NCBI GenBank assembly: GCA_038144955.1
Contig: JAYQOT010000002.1
Location: 1 to 64,000 of the forward strand
DNA length: 64,000 bases
Direction of reading: 5' to 3'
Source of the DNA: Ga0077527 sp038144955
GTDB lineage: Bacteria > Pseudomonadota > Gammaproteobacteria > Burkholderiales > SG8-41
Shown here in pieces: positions 24,861-33,749 of this stretch (position 1 is its first letter; each line of letters starts with the position of its first letter). The notes under the pieces are model-generated. The model was not told where the DNA came from. It was given only the letters and a program-made list of their open reading frames with translations, and did no database searches. The translations under genes and the position numbers were made by a program.

Positions 24861-26238
24861 GACGTGCTCCTGCAGTTGGGGTTGCGCGCGGCTTGATGCC
24901 GTTCAGCGGCTGCGGATCAAGTATGGCCACGGTCAGCTGGTCGTCGACCAGATATTTGCGAGCCACCTCACGAACCTGGTCGGAAGTAACCAGTTGCAGC
25001 TTTTCCAGGTACAGATCGAGATCACGATAGGACAGACCGATCGACTCCATCCAGCCGATCTGCCGCGCCTGGTAAAACATCGAATCGCGTTCATAGACCT
25101 TCGCGGCCAATGCCTGGGCCTTCACCCTGTCCAGCTCTTCCCGGGTAACGCCCTCTTCGATGATACGTCGCAGCTCGCGGCGCAGTCCGCTTTCCAGCTC
25201 CTCTACTGTCCGCCCGGCCAGCGGTGTGCCGCTGAGATAGAAAAATGCCGGTCCCCGGCCTATTCCGTCATAGCCGGCGCTGGCCGAAGAAGCCACGCGA
25301 TCCGCTTTTACCAGCGTGCCCGGCAAGCGCGCGGCAGAATTTCCGCTGAGCACGCTCTCCAGCATGTCCAGGGCGTAAGGCTCCCACTGTTCAGAAGGTT
25401 TCTCCAGCCGCGGCACCCGATAGGCCATCACCAGATAGGGCTGCTCTGCCGGTGCCTTTACCGTCAGGCGCTTGATACCCAGCTGGGGCGGCTCATCCTG
25501 GGGCTTGCGCGGCGGCAGTTGTTTGCGCGGAATCGCCCCGAAATGCTTTTCGGCCAGTGCAAACACTTCGGCAGGAACCACGTCCCCCACGACCACGAGG
25601 GTTACATTGTTCGGCGCATACCACTGTTCGTAAAACCGGCGTGTGTCTTCCACTGTCAGCGTTTCGAGATCGCTCATCCAGCCGATGATCGGATTGCGGT
25701 AGGGATGGGCGGACAATGCATTCGCGATCAGGCGCTCATAGACAATGGCACGGGGACGGTCGTCGGTCCGCAACCGCCGCTCCTCCATCACCACCTTGAT
25801 TTCCTTCGCGAATTCCTCGGGTGACAGGATCAGATTGGACATCCTGTCGGCTTCCAGACGGAATGACAAAGGCAGTTCCGATTTCTGCAGGGTCTGGAAA
25901 TAGGCAGTGTAATCGCGGCTGGTGAAGGCATTCTCGCGCCCGCCCGCCGCAGAGATCAGTTTGGAAAACTCCCCGGGACCCAGGCTGCGCGTGCCTTTGA
26001 ACATCATGTGTTCGAGTACATGGGCGACACCGGTGGCGCCATTGTGTTCATCCATGCTGCCGATTCGATAACAGACCATGTTGACCACAACCGGCGCCCG
26101 GCGATCGGTTTTGACGATGATGCGCAGACCATTCGCCAGTTCATGTACTGCAACGTTGTCCCCCGGCGCCGCGGCATGTGCGCCTGCCTGCAGGGCAAGC
26201 AGCCCGACCAATACCCATAATCTGATCAAGAGTTTCAT
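24850..26238 (-). CDS. M16 family zinc metallopeptidase (active partner)
   Basis: This 462-residue periplasmic peptidase has a signal peptide ending near AHA (about residue 22). The inverted zinc motif HVLEH is at 73-77, and the third ligand Glu is in VVMEERRLRTD. The C-terminal lobe contains the family Arg/Tyr region (YEPYALDMLESVLSG, then SASAGYDGIGRGPAFFYLSG). It is expected to degrade small peptides together with the inactive partner encoded next. It is divergent from ftsY across 136 nt. Confidence 0.92.
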   Translation of the reverse strand: MKLLIRLWVLVGLLALQAGAHAAAPGDNVAVHELANGLRIIVKTDRRAPVVVNMVCYRIGSMDEHNGATGVAHVLEHMMFKGTRSLGPGEFSKLISAAGGRENAFTSRDYTAYFQTLQKSELPLSFRLEADRMSNLILSPEEFAKEIKVVMEERRLRTDDRPRAIVYERLIANALSAHPYRNPIIGWMSDLETLTVEDTRRFYEQWYAPNNVTLVVVGDVVPAEVFALAEKHFGAIPRKQLPPRKPQDEPPQLGIKRLTVKAPAEQPYLVMAYRVPRLEKPSEQWEPYALDMLESVLSGNSAARLPGTLVKADRVASSASAGYDGIGRGPAFFYLSGTPLAGRTVEELESGLRRELRRIIEEGVTREELDRVKAQALAAKVYERDSMFYQARQIGWMESIGLSYRDLDLYLEKLQLVTSDQVREVARKYLVDDQLTVAILDPQPLNGIKPRATPTAGARHGN

Positions 26239-26374
26239 GTTGTCCCGTTCCGGATGATTTCAGCGCCCGCCCGATTGTGGCGCAGGCTGCTCGACCCGCC
26301 CTGCTAGAATTGTAACCAATTCATTTCGCCGGTTCCGCGCACGCGGACAGGCACACACTCAGACTGCACCTTTC
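26239..26374. promoter_or_regulatory. Divergent intergenic region, M16 peptidase / ftsY
   Basis: These 136 bp between divergent genes must hold promoters for both. TAGAAT at about 26304 is a plausible -10 for ftsY, but no well-spaced -35 accompanies it, so the exact sites are left open. Confidence 0.35.
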
Positions 26375-27343
26375 ATGTTTGGTTTCAGCAAAAAACACGA
26401 ATCCGGAGCCCCCTCTTCCCCGGGCTGGATCCAACGCCTGCAGCAGGGATTAAGCCGGACCCGGGCTCGCCTGGGCGACCATCTATCGGGAATATTCGGT
26501 GCGGGACGCAAACTGGACGAAACGGTATACGAAGAACTGGAAACCGTGCTATTGACTGCCGACGTCGGCATTGGCGCTACCACACACCTGATCGATGCGC
26601 TGCGCCAACGGGCGCGCAAGGAAGGTTATTCTGAAGCGGCACCCTTGCGCGACAGCCTGCGCGTCGCCCTCCAGGATCTGCTGAAACCTGCGGAGCAGCC
26701 TCTCGAAGTCGACAGCCAGCGCCCGTACGTGATCATGCTGGCCGGAGTCAATGGCGCCGGCAAAACCACCTCGATCGGCAAACTGGCCCGCTACTTCCAG
26801 GGGCAGGGCAAATCCGTGCTGCTCGCTGCTGGTGACACCTTTCGCGCTGCCGCCAGGGAACAACTGGCGGCATGGGGGGAGCGCAACAACGTGACCGTCA
26901 TTTCCCAGGCTTCCGGTGACGCTGCCGCAGTGATTTTTGATGCCATCAGCGCCGCGCGCGCCCGTGGTATCGACATCGTGCTCGCAGATACCGCAGGACG
27001 TCTCCCCACCCAGCTGCATCTGATGGACGAGATTCGCAAGGTCAAGCGGGTGATCGCCAAAGCACTGCCCGGTGCCCCCCATGAGGTGCTGCTGGTGCTG
27101 GATGCCAACACCGGGCAGAACGCCATCGCCCAGGTCAAGGCATTTGACGACGCCATCGGTGTTACCGGATTGATCCTGACCAAACTGGACGGCACGGCCA
27201 AGGGCGGGGTCATTGCCGCAATCTCACATGACAGGACGGGAGGACGCAGCATTCCGGTACGTTTCATCGGCGTGGGAGAAGGCGTCGATGACCTGCGTCC
27301 CTTTGTCGCTGCTGATTTTGTTTCAGCGTTGCTTGACGCGTGA
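26375..27343 (+). CDS. ftsY: Signal recognition particle receptor FtsY
   Basis: This 322-residue SRP-type GTPase consists of the N and G domains: G1 GVNGAGKTTSIGKLA at about 124-138, DTFRAAAREQL, G3 DTAGRLPT, G4 TKLDGTAKGG, and GVGEGVDDLRPF at the closing end. The acidic A domain of enterobacterial FtsY is almost absent, as in many betaproteobacteria. It docks SRP-ribosome complexes at the inner membrane. The TGA overlaps the ftsE GTG start. Confidence 0.97.
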   Translation: MFGFSKKHESGAPSSPGWIQRLQQGLSRTRARLGDHLSGIFGAGRKLDETVYEELETVLLTADVGIGATTHLIDALRQRARKEGYSEAAPLRDSLRVALQDLLKPAEQPLEVDSQRPYVIMLAGVNGAGKTTSIGKLARYFQGQGKSVLLAAGDTFRAAAREQLAAWGERNNVTVISQASGDAAAVIFDAISAARARGIDIVLADTAGRLPTQLHLMDEIRKVKRVIAKALPGAPHEVLLVLDANTGQNAIAQVKAFDDAIGVTGLILTKLDGTAKGGVIAAISHDRTGGRSIPVRFIGVGEGVDDLRPFVAADFVSALLDA

Positions 27344-27999
27344 CGCGGATCGCTCTCAGCCGCGTTTTCAAACGCTATCCCGGCGGGCATGAAGCCCTGG
27401 CTGACATTACCCTCAACATCGAAGCCGGCGAGCTGGTCTTCATTACCGGACATTCCGGAGCCGGCAAAAGCACGCTGCTCAAGCTGATCGCGGCTATTGA
27501 GCGGCCGACCGCGGGTTCAGTGATCGTCAATGGGCAGAACGTGGGGTCTTTGCGTCCGGGCGGTATTCCCTTCCTGCGCCGCAATTTCGGACTGGTCTTC
27601 CAGGACCACAAGCTGCTGTTTGACCGCAATGCATTCGAGAACGTGATGCTGCCCCTCGACATTGCCGGTTACGACCGCCGGGAGGGTGCACGGCGTGCCC
27701 GCGCCGCACTGGACAAGGTCGGTTTGCTGCACAAGGAAAAAGCGCCGCCGATCACCCTCTCCGGTGGTGAGCAGCAAAGACTCTGCATCGCGCGGGCGAT
27801 CGTGCACCGTCCGGCAATATTGCTTGCCGACGAACCCACCGGCAACCTGGATGCCGAATATGCCGCCGGCATCGGCATGCTGTTCCGCGATTTCAACCAA
27901 GTTGGAGTCACCGTGGTGCTGGCCACGCACGATGCCCAGCTTGCGGAACGGCTGCAGCCACGGCGGATCGAAATCCGCAACGGCAGGCTGGCGTCATGA
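27340..27999 (+). CDS. ftsE: Cell division ATP-binding protein FtsE
   Basis: This 219-residue ABC ATPase has Walker A GHSGAGKS, the Q-loop in LVFQDHKLLFDRNAFENVMLP, signature LSGGEQQRLCIARA and Walker B ILLADEPTGNLD. With FtsX it regulates septal peptidoglycan amidases. It starts with GTG within a GTGA overlap with ftsY and overlaps ftsX by 4 nt. Confidence 0.97.
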   Translation: MTRIALSRVFKRYPGGHEALADITLNIEAGELVFITGHSGAGKSTLLKLIAAIERPTAGSVIVNGQNVGSLRPGGIPFLRRNFGLVFQDHKLLFDRNAFENVMLPLDIAGYDRREGARRARAALDKVGLLHKEKAPPITLSGGEQQRLCIARAIVHRPAILLADEPTGNLDAEYAAGIGMLFRDFNQVGVTVVLATHDAQLAERLQPRRIEIRNGRLAS

Positions 28000-28895
28000 A
28001 AAGCTGGCTGTTCGCCCATTTACGTGCATTTTCCGGAGCCTGCGGCAGGCTGGCCGCTTCGCCACTGGCGAACCTGCTCAACATTGCGGTCATCGGGGCT
28101 GCACTGGCGCTTCCCCTCGGACTCTATGTGCTGCTCGCCAACCTACAGGGACTTGCCCGCGATCACACACCACAGCCCCAGATCAGCATATTCATGAACC
28201 TGGATGCGACTACAGACGCCGTCCGCAACATCGATCAACGTCTGCGCCAACAAGCCGGAGTGGCCGGGTTCCGTTTCGTGCCGCGGGCACAGGCATTGTC
28301 ACAACTGCAGGCTCGCGCCGGCATGGGCGATGTCATGGCCGGGCTGCGCGACAATCCGCTGCCTGATGCCTTCATCGTCAAACCCAAGGACCATCGGGTC
28401 GCCGCTCTGGAATCCCTGCGTGCCGAATTTGCACGCTGGACCGGAGTGGCCGAAGTACAGGTTGACTCTGACTGGGCGCGACGTCTTGAACAGCTGCTGG
28501 CCCTCGGCCGCAGCGGGGTGCTGATGCTGGGAGCCGCCCTGGCGCTGGCACTGATTGCCATCACTTTCAATACCATCCGCCTGCAAATCCTGACCCAGCG
28601 TGACGAAATCGAAGTCATCCGCCTGATTGGCGCCACGGACGCCTATGTCCGGCGACCATTTCTCTACTTCGGCGGCCTCGCCGGTGCCGCTGGCGGCATC
28701 GCTGCTTGGTTGATGATCGGGCTGGCCCTGCTGCTGCTGGATGGCCAGCTGCGCCCGCTGGCCGAGTCCTACGGCATCCCGCTGCAACTGAGCCATCTTT
28801 CGCCAGCCGACAGCGCCTGGGCGCTGTTGTTCGCCAGCGGACTGGGTTGGTGTGGCGCATGGCTGTCAGTACGCCGCCACCTGCGTCTCGAATAG
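27996..28895 (+). CDS. ftsX: Cell division protein FtsX
   Basis: This 299-residue membrane protein has four predicted helices: one near the N-terminus (about 25-48) and three after residue 170. The periplasmic loop between (about 55-165) is the amidase-activator-binding ECD. The signature NTIRLQILTQRDEIEVIRLIGATD precedes helix 3. The order ftsY-E-X-rpoH is conserved in Proteobacteria. Confidence 0.96.
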   Translation: MKSWLFAHLRAFSGACGRLAASPLANLLNIAVIGAALALPLGLYVLLANLQGLARDHTPQPQISIFMNLDATTDAVRNIDQRLRQQAGVAGFRFVPRAQALSQLQARAGMGDVMAGLRDNPLPDAFIVKPKDHRVAALESLRAEFARWTGVAEVQVDSDWARRLEQLLALGRSGVLMLGAALALALIAITFNTIRLQILTQRDEIEVIRLIGATDAYVRRPFLYFGGLAGAAGGIAAWLMIGLALLLLDGQLRPLAESYGIPLQLSHLSPADSAWALLFASGLGWCGAWLSVRRHLRLE

Positions 28896-28956
28896 TTAAC
28901 AAGTTATTGTTTATTAATAAATAATTTGCCTCTCTTCTGGGGAACTCAGACCCGAA

Positions 28957-28983
28957 TTGGCACTCATATGCATGGAGTGCTAA
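28957..28983 (+). promoter_or_regulatory. CIRCE element (HrcA operator) upstream of rpoH
   Basis: TTGGCACTC, nine bases, then GAGTGCTAA. The known CIRCE consensus is TTAGCACTC-N9-GAGTGCTAA, so 17 of 18 arm bases match and the spacing is exact. It ends 25 nt before the likely rpoH start codon (29009), a position where HrcA binding would block transcription. AT-rich sequence just upstream (TTAACA, then TAATAAATAA) could supply the promoter. Confidence 0.85.
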
Positions 28984-29008
28984 ACTTGTTTCCATGAAGG
29001 AACTGACC

Positions 29009-29866
29009 ATGAGCATGAACGCATTTGCACTGCCGGTACCGGCGACTGCGGGCAGCCTCGATAGTTACATCCAGGCAGTTAACCGCTTCCCGCTGCTGAC
29101 GCAGGAGCAGGAAACCGAATATGCGCGCCGTCTGCGCGACAGCGGCGACATCGAAGCCGCGCGCCACCTGGTGCTGTCCCATTTGCGCCTGGTGGTTTCC
29201 ATCGCACGCGGCTATAGCGGTTACGGACTGCCCCAGGCGGACTTGATCCAGGAAGGCAACATCGGCCTGATGAAGGCGGTGAAGCGCTTCGATCCGGAAC
29301 GCGGTGTGCGCCTGGTTTCGTTCGCAATCCACTGGATCCGTGCGGAAATCCATGAATTCGTACTGCGCAACTGGCGGCTGGTGAAAGTCGCCACCACCAA
29401 GGCACAGCGCAAACTGTTTTTCAACCTGCGCAGCATGAAGCAGAGTGCCGGCACACTGGGCGCTGACGAAGTACGCAAGGTGGCCCGCGAACTCGGGGTC
29501 AAACCCGAAGAAGTCGTCGAGATGGAAACCCGTCTCGGCGGACATGACATGGCATTGGAGCCTTCAGGTGACGACGAGCATGAACAGTACGCTCCGATCG
29601 CCTATCTGGCAGCCGAGGATGCCGAACCGGTAACCATGCTTGAGGCAGAACAGACGGCGCGTCTGCGTGGCGAAGGCCTGGAACAGGCACTGGCCAGCCT
29701 GGATGCGCGCAGCCGACGCATCATCGAAGCCCGCTGGCTGACCGAAAAGGAATCCGCCACGCTGCACGAGCTGGCAGCTGAATTCGGTGTCTCCGCCGAG
29801 CGGATTCGCCAGATTGAGGCCAAGGCTCTGGGCAAGATGAAAACGCTGATATCCGCGGAAGACTGA
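29009..29866 (+). CDS. rpoH: Heat-shock RNA polymerase sigma factor RpoH (sigma-32)
   Basis: This protein has about 285 residues. Region 1.2 begins LDSYIQAVNRFPLLT. Region 2 includes LRLVVSIARGYSGYGLPQADLIQEGNIGLM and SFAIHWIRAEIHEF, and the RpoH box is QRKLFFNLR. Region 4 has a helix-turn-helix at LAAEFGVSAERIRQIEAKAL. The ATG at 29009 is preferred because AAGGA lies 8 nt upstream; the ATG at 28994 has no ribosome site. The upstream CIRCE element suggests HrcA control, and a strong terminator follows. Confidence 0.97.
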   Translation: MSMNAFALPVPATAGSLDSYIQAVNRFPLLTQEQETEYARRLRDSGDIEAARHLVLSHLRLVVSIARGYSGYGLPQADLIQEGNIGLMKAVKRFDPERGVRLVSFAIHWIRAEIHEFVLRNWRLVKVATTKAQRKLFFNLRSMKQSAGTLGADEVRKVARELGVKPEEVVEMETRLGGHDMALEPSGDDEHEQYAPIAYLAAEDAEPVTMLEAEQTARLRGEGLEQALASLDARSRRIIEARWLTEKESATLHELAAEFGVSAERIRQIEAKALGKMKTLISAED

Positions 29867-29882
29867 TCCGGTTCAAAGCACG

Positions 29883-29915
29883 AAAAAAAGCCCCGGCCAT
29901 GTCGGGGCTTTTTTT
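29883..29915. terminator. Bidirectional terminator between rpoH and sco
   Basis: Seven A, then a stem GCCCCG/CGGGGC with a 7-nt loop, then seven T. The flanking A and T runs make it active in both directions, ending rpoH (plus) and the oxidase operon after sco (minus). Confidence 0.92.
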
Positions 29916-29929
29916 ATGCGGCCGGCAAT

Positions 29930-30517
29930 TTACTTCAGCAGCAGGCGGATGTCATGCAACAGCGCAGGTGCTCCTGCGCCATGCTGTGCAAACAGCCGCA
30001 GCCTACCCTGCCGGTCGAGAATGTAGGTGCCCGAGGAATGATCCATGGTATAGCCCCCCCCGGGCAGATTCTGGCGCTGGAAAAAGATCTTGAATTCCTT
30101 CGCTACGCGAGCCACCTCATCTGCACTCCCGGTCATGCCGAGAAATGTGGGATGAAAAGCGGGAACGTATTGCTTCAGCACCGAAGCAGTGTCGCGTTCG
30201 GGATCCACACTGACGAACAGCACCTGCACCCGTTCGGAATCATTACCGAGCTCCTTCATGACCAGCGCCAGTTCCCCAAGCGTGGTCGGACAGACATCCG
30301 GGCAGTGGGTGAAGCCGAAAAACACGGTGACCACCTTGCCGCTGAAGTCAGCCAGAGTCCGCCGCTGCCCGTTATGGTCGGTCAGCGCCAGTTCCTTGCC
30401 AAAGGAGGCTCCCGTGACATCGGTAAGCTTGAATCCAGGTGCGTCGGCTTTGCCGCCACATCCGTAAATTCCAAGCATGACCACGGCAAACATCGCTGCC
30501 GCAAATATTTTTTTCAT
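29930..30517 (-). CDS. SCO1/SenC family copper chaperone (lipoprotein)
   Basis: This 195-residue thioredoxin-fold protein has a lipobox (IYGC, Cys20). The copper motif CPDVC is at 72-76, and the third copper ligand His160 is in YTMDHSSGTY. SCO proteins deliver or reduce copper at the CuA site of CoxB. It is last in the oxidase operon, 7 nt after ctaB, just before the shared terminator. Confidence 0.95.
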   Translation of the reverse strand: MKKIFAAAMFAVVMLGIYGCGGKADAPGFKLTDVTGASFGKELALTDHNGQRRTLADFSGKVVTVFFGFTHCPDVCPTTLGELALVMKELGNDSERVQVLFVSVDPERDTASVLKQYVPAFHPTFLGMTGSADEVARVAKEFKIFFQRQNLPGGGYTMDHSSGTYILDRQGRLRLFAQHGAGAPALLHDIRLLLK

Positions 30518-30524
30518 GCGGAAA

Positions 30525-31424
30525 TCAGAAAAACAACTGGAGATAATGATCGACGAGGAGCGCTGCGAAAATCAGCGTCAGATACAGTATCGAGTAGCGG
30601 AAGGTGCGCCGGGCCAGGCTGTCACTGTATTCCGTGTAGATCTTGACAGCGTAATACATGAATACCGCCCCCAGCATCAGTGCCGACACCAGATAGACAT
30701 AACCGCTCATGCGGGTAACAAAAGGCAGCACGGAACAGGCCAGCAGAATGATCGTGTAGAGCAGCACATGCAGCCGGGTGAATTTGTCACCATGGGTCAC
30801 CGGCAGCATCGGCACCCCCGCTTTCGCGTACTCGTCCTTGCGATAGAGGGCCAGCGCCCAGAAATGCGGGGGGGTCCAGGCAAAAATGATCAGGAACAGG
30901 GTCAGCGCCTGCGGGGTGACATCACCCGTGACTGCAGCCCAGCCCAGCACCGGCGGCATGGCGCCCGATGCGCCGCCGATGACGATGTTCTGCGGCGTCA
31001 TCGGTTTGAGAATCACGGTATAGATGATCGCATAGCCGACGAAGGTCGCCAGCGTCAGCCACATCGTCAGCGGATTGACCCAGTGATAGAGCAGTGCAAG
31101 GCCGATGCCGCCGACCACACCGGAAAACACCAGCGTCTCCAGCGGGGTGATCTGCCCGCGCGGCAATGGCCGCCTTTGCGTGCGCAGCATCAGCGCGTCG
31201 ATTTTCTGTTCAACCAGGCAATTCACGGCGGCGGCGGCACCCGCGACCAGCGCAATGCCCAGTGTCGCAGCAAACAGGATGGTCACCGGCACCATGCCCG
31301 GGGTCGCCAGGAACATGCCGATCACCGCGGTGAACACGATCAGCGACACCACGCGCGGCTTGGTCAGCGCGTAGAACTGCTGGATACGGGACGACAGCGG
31401 GGTCTGGGCTACGGTGGAGGACAT
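30525..31424 (-). CDS. ctaB: Protohaem IX farnesyltransferase (haem O synthase)
   Basis: This 299-residue UbiA-type prenyltransferase has about nine helices. The Asp-rich motifs are NCLVEQKIDALMLRTQRRPLP in loop 2 and FAWTPPHFWALALYRKDEYA. It attaches the farnesyl chain to protohaem, the first step towards haem A. It overlaps ctaA by 1 nt (TAATG). Confidence 0.96.
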   Translation of the reverse strand: MSSTVAQTPLSSRIQQFYALTKPRVVSLIVFTAVIGMFLATPGMVPVTILFAATLGIALVAGAAAAVNCLVEQKIDALMLRTQRRPLPRGQITPLETLVFSGVVGGIGLALLYHWVNPLTMWLTLATFVGYAIIYTVILKPMTPQNIVIGGASGAMPPVLGWAAVTGDVTPQALTLFLIIFAWTPPHFWALALYRKDEYAKAGVPMLPVTHGDKFTRLHVLLYTIILLACSVLPFVTRMSGYVYLVSALMLGAVFMYYAVKIYTEYSDSLARRTFRYSILYLTLIFAALLVDHYLQLFF

Positions 31425-32413
31425 TACGGTGCGGATTGCCTGCGAAGCGTGAAGTTTATCATCACCATGGTGAGCAATAAAATCGCCGCCCCGGCATTAT
31501 GTGCCGCGGCCACCAGCAGCGGCAGGCCGGCCAGCACATTGACGATGCCCAGCCCCACTTGGATGCATAGCACTGCCAGCAGCACGCCGGCATGCCGTCT
31601 GGAATCCGCACTGCGTGACAGCGCCCAGGCAAAACCGCCAACGCTCAAAAAGGTTACCAGCGCGCCGACGCGATGGGTCCAGTGAATCGCGGTAATCGCG
31701 TCGTAACTCAGGTGAACGCCGGCGGCCGTCTTGCCCAGCTCGCGGACCAGCTGGAATCCGTGCCGGAAATCCATCGACGGCAGCCACTCGCCGTGACAGG
31801 TCGGCAGGTCCACGCAGGCCAGCGCAGCGTAGTTGGCCGAAACCCAGCCGCCCAGGGCAATCTGCGCGATCACCACCAACAACACCAGCAGGCCCCAAGG
31901 TCGAAGCACCGCAGCAACCTTGGCATTGACCGATGGCAGAGGCTGTTGACGCAGTGCGAGCCAGAACAGCAGCGACAGTACCGCCAGCCCCCCCAGCAGA
32001 TGCAGCGTGACTATGACCGGCTTCAGCAGCAGCGTGACGGTCCACATTCCCAGTGCGGCCTGCAGGATGACCAGCAGCAGCACGCTCGTCGCCAGCAGCG
32101 GTGATTGTTTCAGTTGTCCACGCTGCAGCCATGCCATGACCGCGATGGCCAATATCAGCAGTCCGAGCCCACCGGCGATGTAGCGGTGGAACATCTCTTT
32201 CCAGGCTTTGCCCAGAGAAACCGGGCCGTGCACTCCACCCTGCTGCTCGACAGCGCGCGCAATGTCGTCGCGCGCGTGGTGCGGTGTCAGTTCGCCGTAG
32301 CAACCGGGCCAGTCGGGACACCCGAGACCGGCATCCGACAGCCGCACATAGGCGCCAACCACCACCACCACGAAGGTATACAGCACCGCCAGCCAGACCA
32401 GTTTGCGAAACAT
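31424..32413 (-). CDS. ctaA: Haem A synthase (CtaA/COX15 family)
   Basis: This 329-residue, eight-helix protein oxidises haem O to haem A. It begins with YVRLSDAGLGCPDWPGCYG, typical of proteobacterial COX15. His ligands appear in MFHRYIAGGLGLL, VTLHLLGGL, IHWTHRVGAL and AAHNAGAAIL. The ATG at 32413 (MFRKLVWLAVL) is chosen; longer readings would add a non-conserved tail. Confidence 0.95.
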   Translation of the reverse strand: MFRKLVWLAVLYTFVVVVVGAYVRLSDAGLGCPDWPGCYGELTPHHARDDIARAVEQQGGVHGPVSLGKAWKEMFHRYIAGGLGLLILAIAVMAWLQRGQLKQSPLLATSVLLLVILQAALGMWTVTLLLKPVIVTLHLLGGLAVLSLLFWLALRQQPLPSVNAKVAAVLRPWGLLVLLVVIAQIALGGWVSANYAALACVDLPTCHGEWLPSMDFRHGFQLVRELGKTAAGVHLSYDAITAIHWTHRVGALVTFLSVGGFAWALSRSADSRRHAGVLLAVLCIQVGLGIVNVLAGLPLLVAAAHNAGAAILLLTMVMINFTLRRQSAP

Positions 32414-32444
32414 GAATTTATCAATCAAAAATATGGTTACTGCG

Positions 32445-33020
32445 TCACCCGATACGCGATACCTTGAGCAGTCGCTCGAGGTCCTTCTTGATTCGCGAAG
32501 GATCAGCGTCACGCGGGTAGCGCAGGATCACATTCCCCAGCGGATCGACCAGATAGATGTGATCGACGCGGGAACCCGTATGCGGCAGCACCTCGGAAAT
32601 TTTGCTGCGTTCGGCATCGATCATCCAGGTACCCTCATATTCGCCAAGCAGCCTTTCCGCCGGCTTGCCACCTCCGGTTACCAGCCATACCCGCTCGATA
32701 CGCTCGGGATATTTGCCCTGGGTTTTGCGCACCTGGCGAATTTGCCACAGCTTCTTCTCGCAATACGCGTCGCAGGCCGCATTGTCGACGGTGATGAATA
32801 CCCATTTTCCTTCGATCCGGGTCAGCGAAAAATCGCTGCCGTCGGCCAGCCTGAGTGACATCTCCGGCAGCTTCACACCTTCGATCAGGTCACCGTAATT
32901 CACCCTGCCATCCGGCTGGTAAAAATAATAGGCGGCGAAAGACGCCACGAAAGGCGCGATGCAAACCGCAGCGATCAACCACAACACCCTGCGGCTATTT
33001 GGTTTTTTCTCGTTTGACAT
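32445..33020 (-). CDS. SCO-like membrane-anchored protein with CxxxC motif
   Basis: This 191-residue protein has one N-terminal helix (about 12-32) and a thioredoxin-like domain. It carries CDAYC (Cys83, Cys87) where SCO proteins have CxxxC. RVDHIYLVDPLG (His154) aligns with the DH...YLvD stretch of SCO, so all three copper-ligand positions may be kept, although the Pro after the second Cys is missing. It overlaps the SURF1 end by 26 nt and precedes ctaA. A role in copper or thiol handling for the oxidase is inferred from this. Confidence 0.75.
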   Translation of the reverse strand: MSNEKKPNSRRVLWLIAAVCIAPFVASFAAYYFYQPDGRVNYGDLIEGVKLPEMSLRLADGSDFSLTRIEGKWVFITVDNAACDAYCEKKLWQIRQVRKTQGKYPERIERVWLVTGGGKPAERLLGEYEGTWMIDAERSKISEVLPHTGSRVDHIYLVDPLGNVILRYPRDADPSRIKKDLERLLKVSRIG

Positions 33021-33717
33021 GGGTTGCCAGAAAATAAATCAGTATCGCCAGGCTCAATGCATACCACTGGAACGCATAAGCCAGATGCGTGTTGCGCCCG
33101 AGATCGGGCCGGTTCCATTCACGCACCAGCCCGTCGCCGGCGGCCTCATCCTGCTGTATCACGAACGGCTGCAGATCAAGTCCGGTGGCCTGCCGATAAC
33201 GTTCAAAGACCAGGTTCTGCCACACATTGCCTTCGGCCACCTTGGTCGAAAGCTCCAGAAAACGCTCGCTGTACGCCACCGCCACGCCTTGTATCGCCTG
33301 TTTCCCCGACGGGGTATCCACCTCCGGCGGTTTGCGATCTCCCGAGCTAGCCACCCACCCCCGGTTGACCAGCACATATCGCTGCGATCCCTCTATGCGC
33401 AATGGCGTCGCCACGTGATAACCCGGCCGGTGCTGATGGATGCGGTTGTCGAGAAAAACCGTGTACTTCGGCACATACTCGCCCCGCACCTCGACCCGTC
33501 GCAACAGCACGCCATCACGCTCTACCAGTTCTCCGCCAACATGCACCGCCGGTTGACGGCCCAGCTGATCGTAGCGCGCCTGCAGATCCTCCTTGTACTG
33601 CGCACGCCCGACCTGCCACTGTGCCAGCGCCAGCGTCAGCACGACCCCCACTACGGTCGCGATACTGCTCCAGAGACGGGGCCGGAATACGAATCCGGAA
33701 AACCTGATTGCTGTCAT
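32995..33717 (-). CDS. SURF1 family cytochrome oxidase assembly protein
   Basis: This 240-residue protein has two helices (about 14-34 and 215-235) flanking a periplasmic domain, the SURF1 layout. Conserved stretches are LALAQWQVGRAQYKEDL, RVEVRGEYVPKYTVFLDNR, YVLVNRGWV and HLAYAFQWYALSLAILIYF. It assists haem A insertion into CoxA. It starts divergently from the DUF2909 gene. Confidence 0.94.
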   Translation of the reverse strand: MTAIRFSGFVFRPRLWSSIATVVGVVLTLALAQWQVGRAQYKEDLQARYDQLGRQPAVHVGGELVERDGVLLRRVEVRGEYVPKYTVFLDNRIHQHRPGYHVATPLRIEGSQRYVLVNRGWVASSGDRKPPEVDTPSGKQAIQGVAVAYSERFLELSTKVAEGNVWQNLVFERYRQATGLDLQPFVIQQDEAAGDGLVREWNRPDLGRNTHLAYAFQWYALSLAILIYFLATHVKREKTK

Positions 33718-33749
33718 CTCGGTTGCCGCCGGGTTAAACTCTGCCTGCC

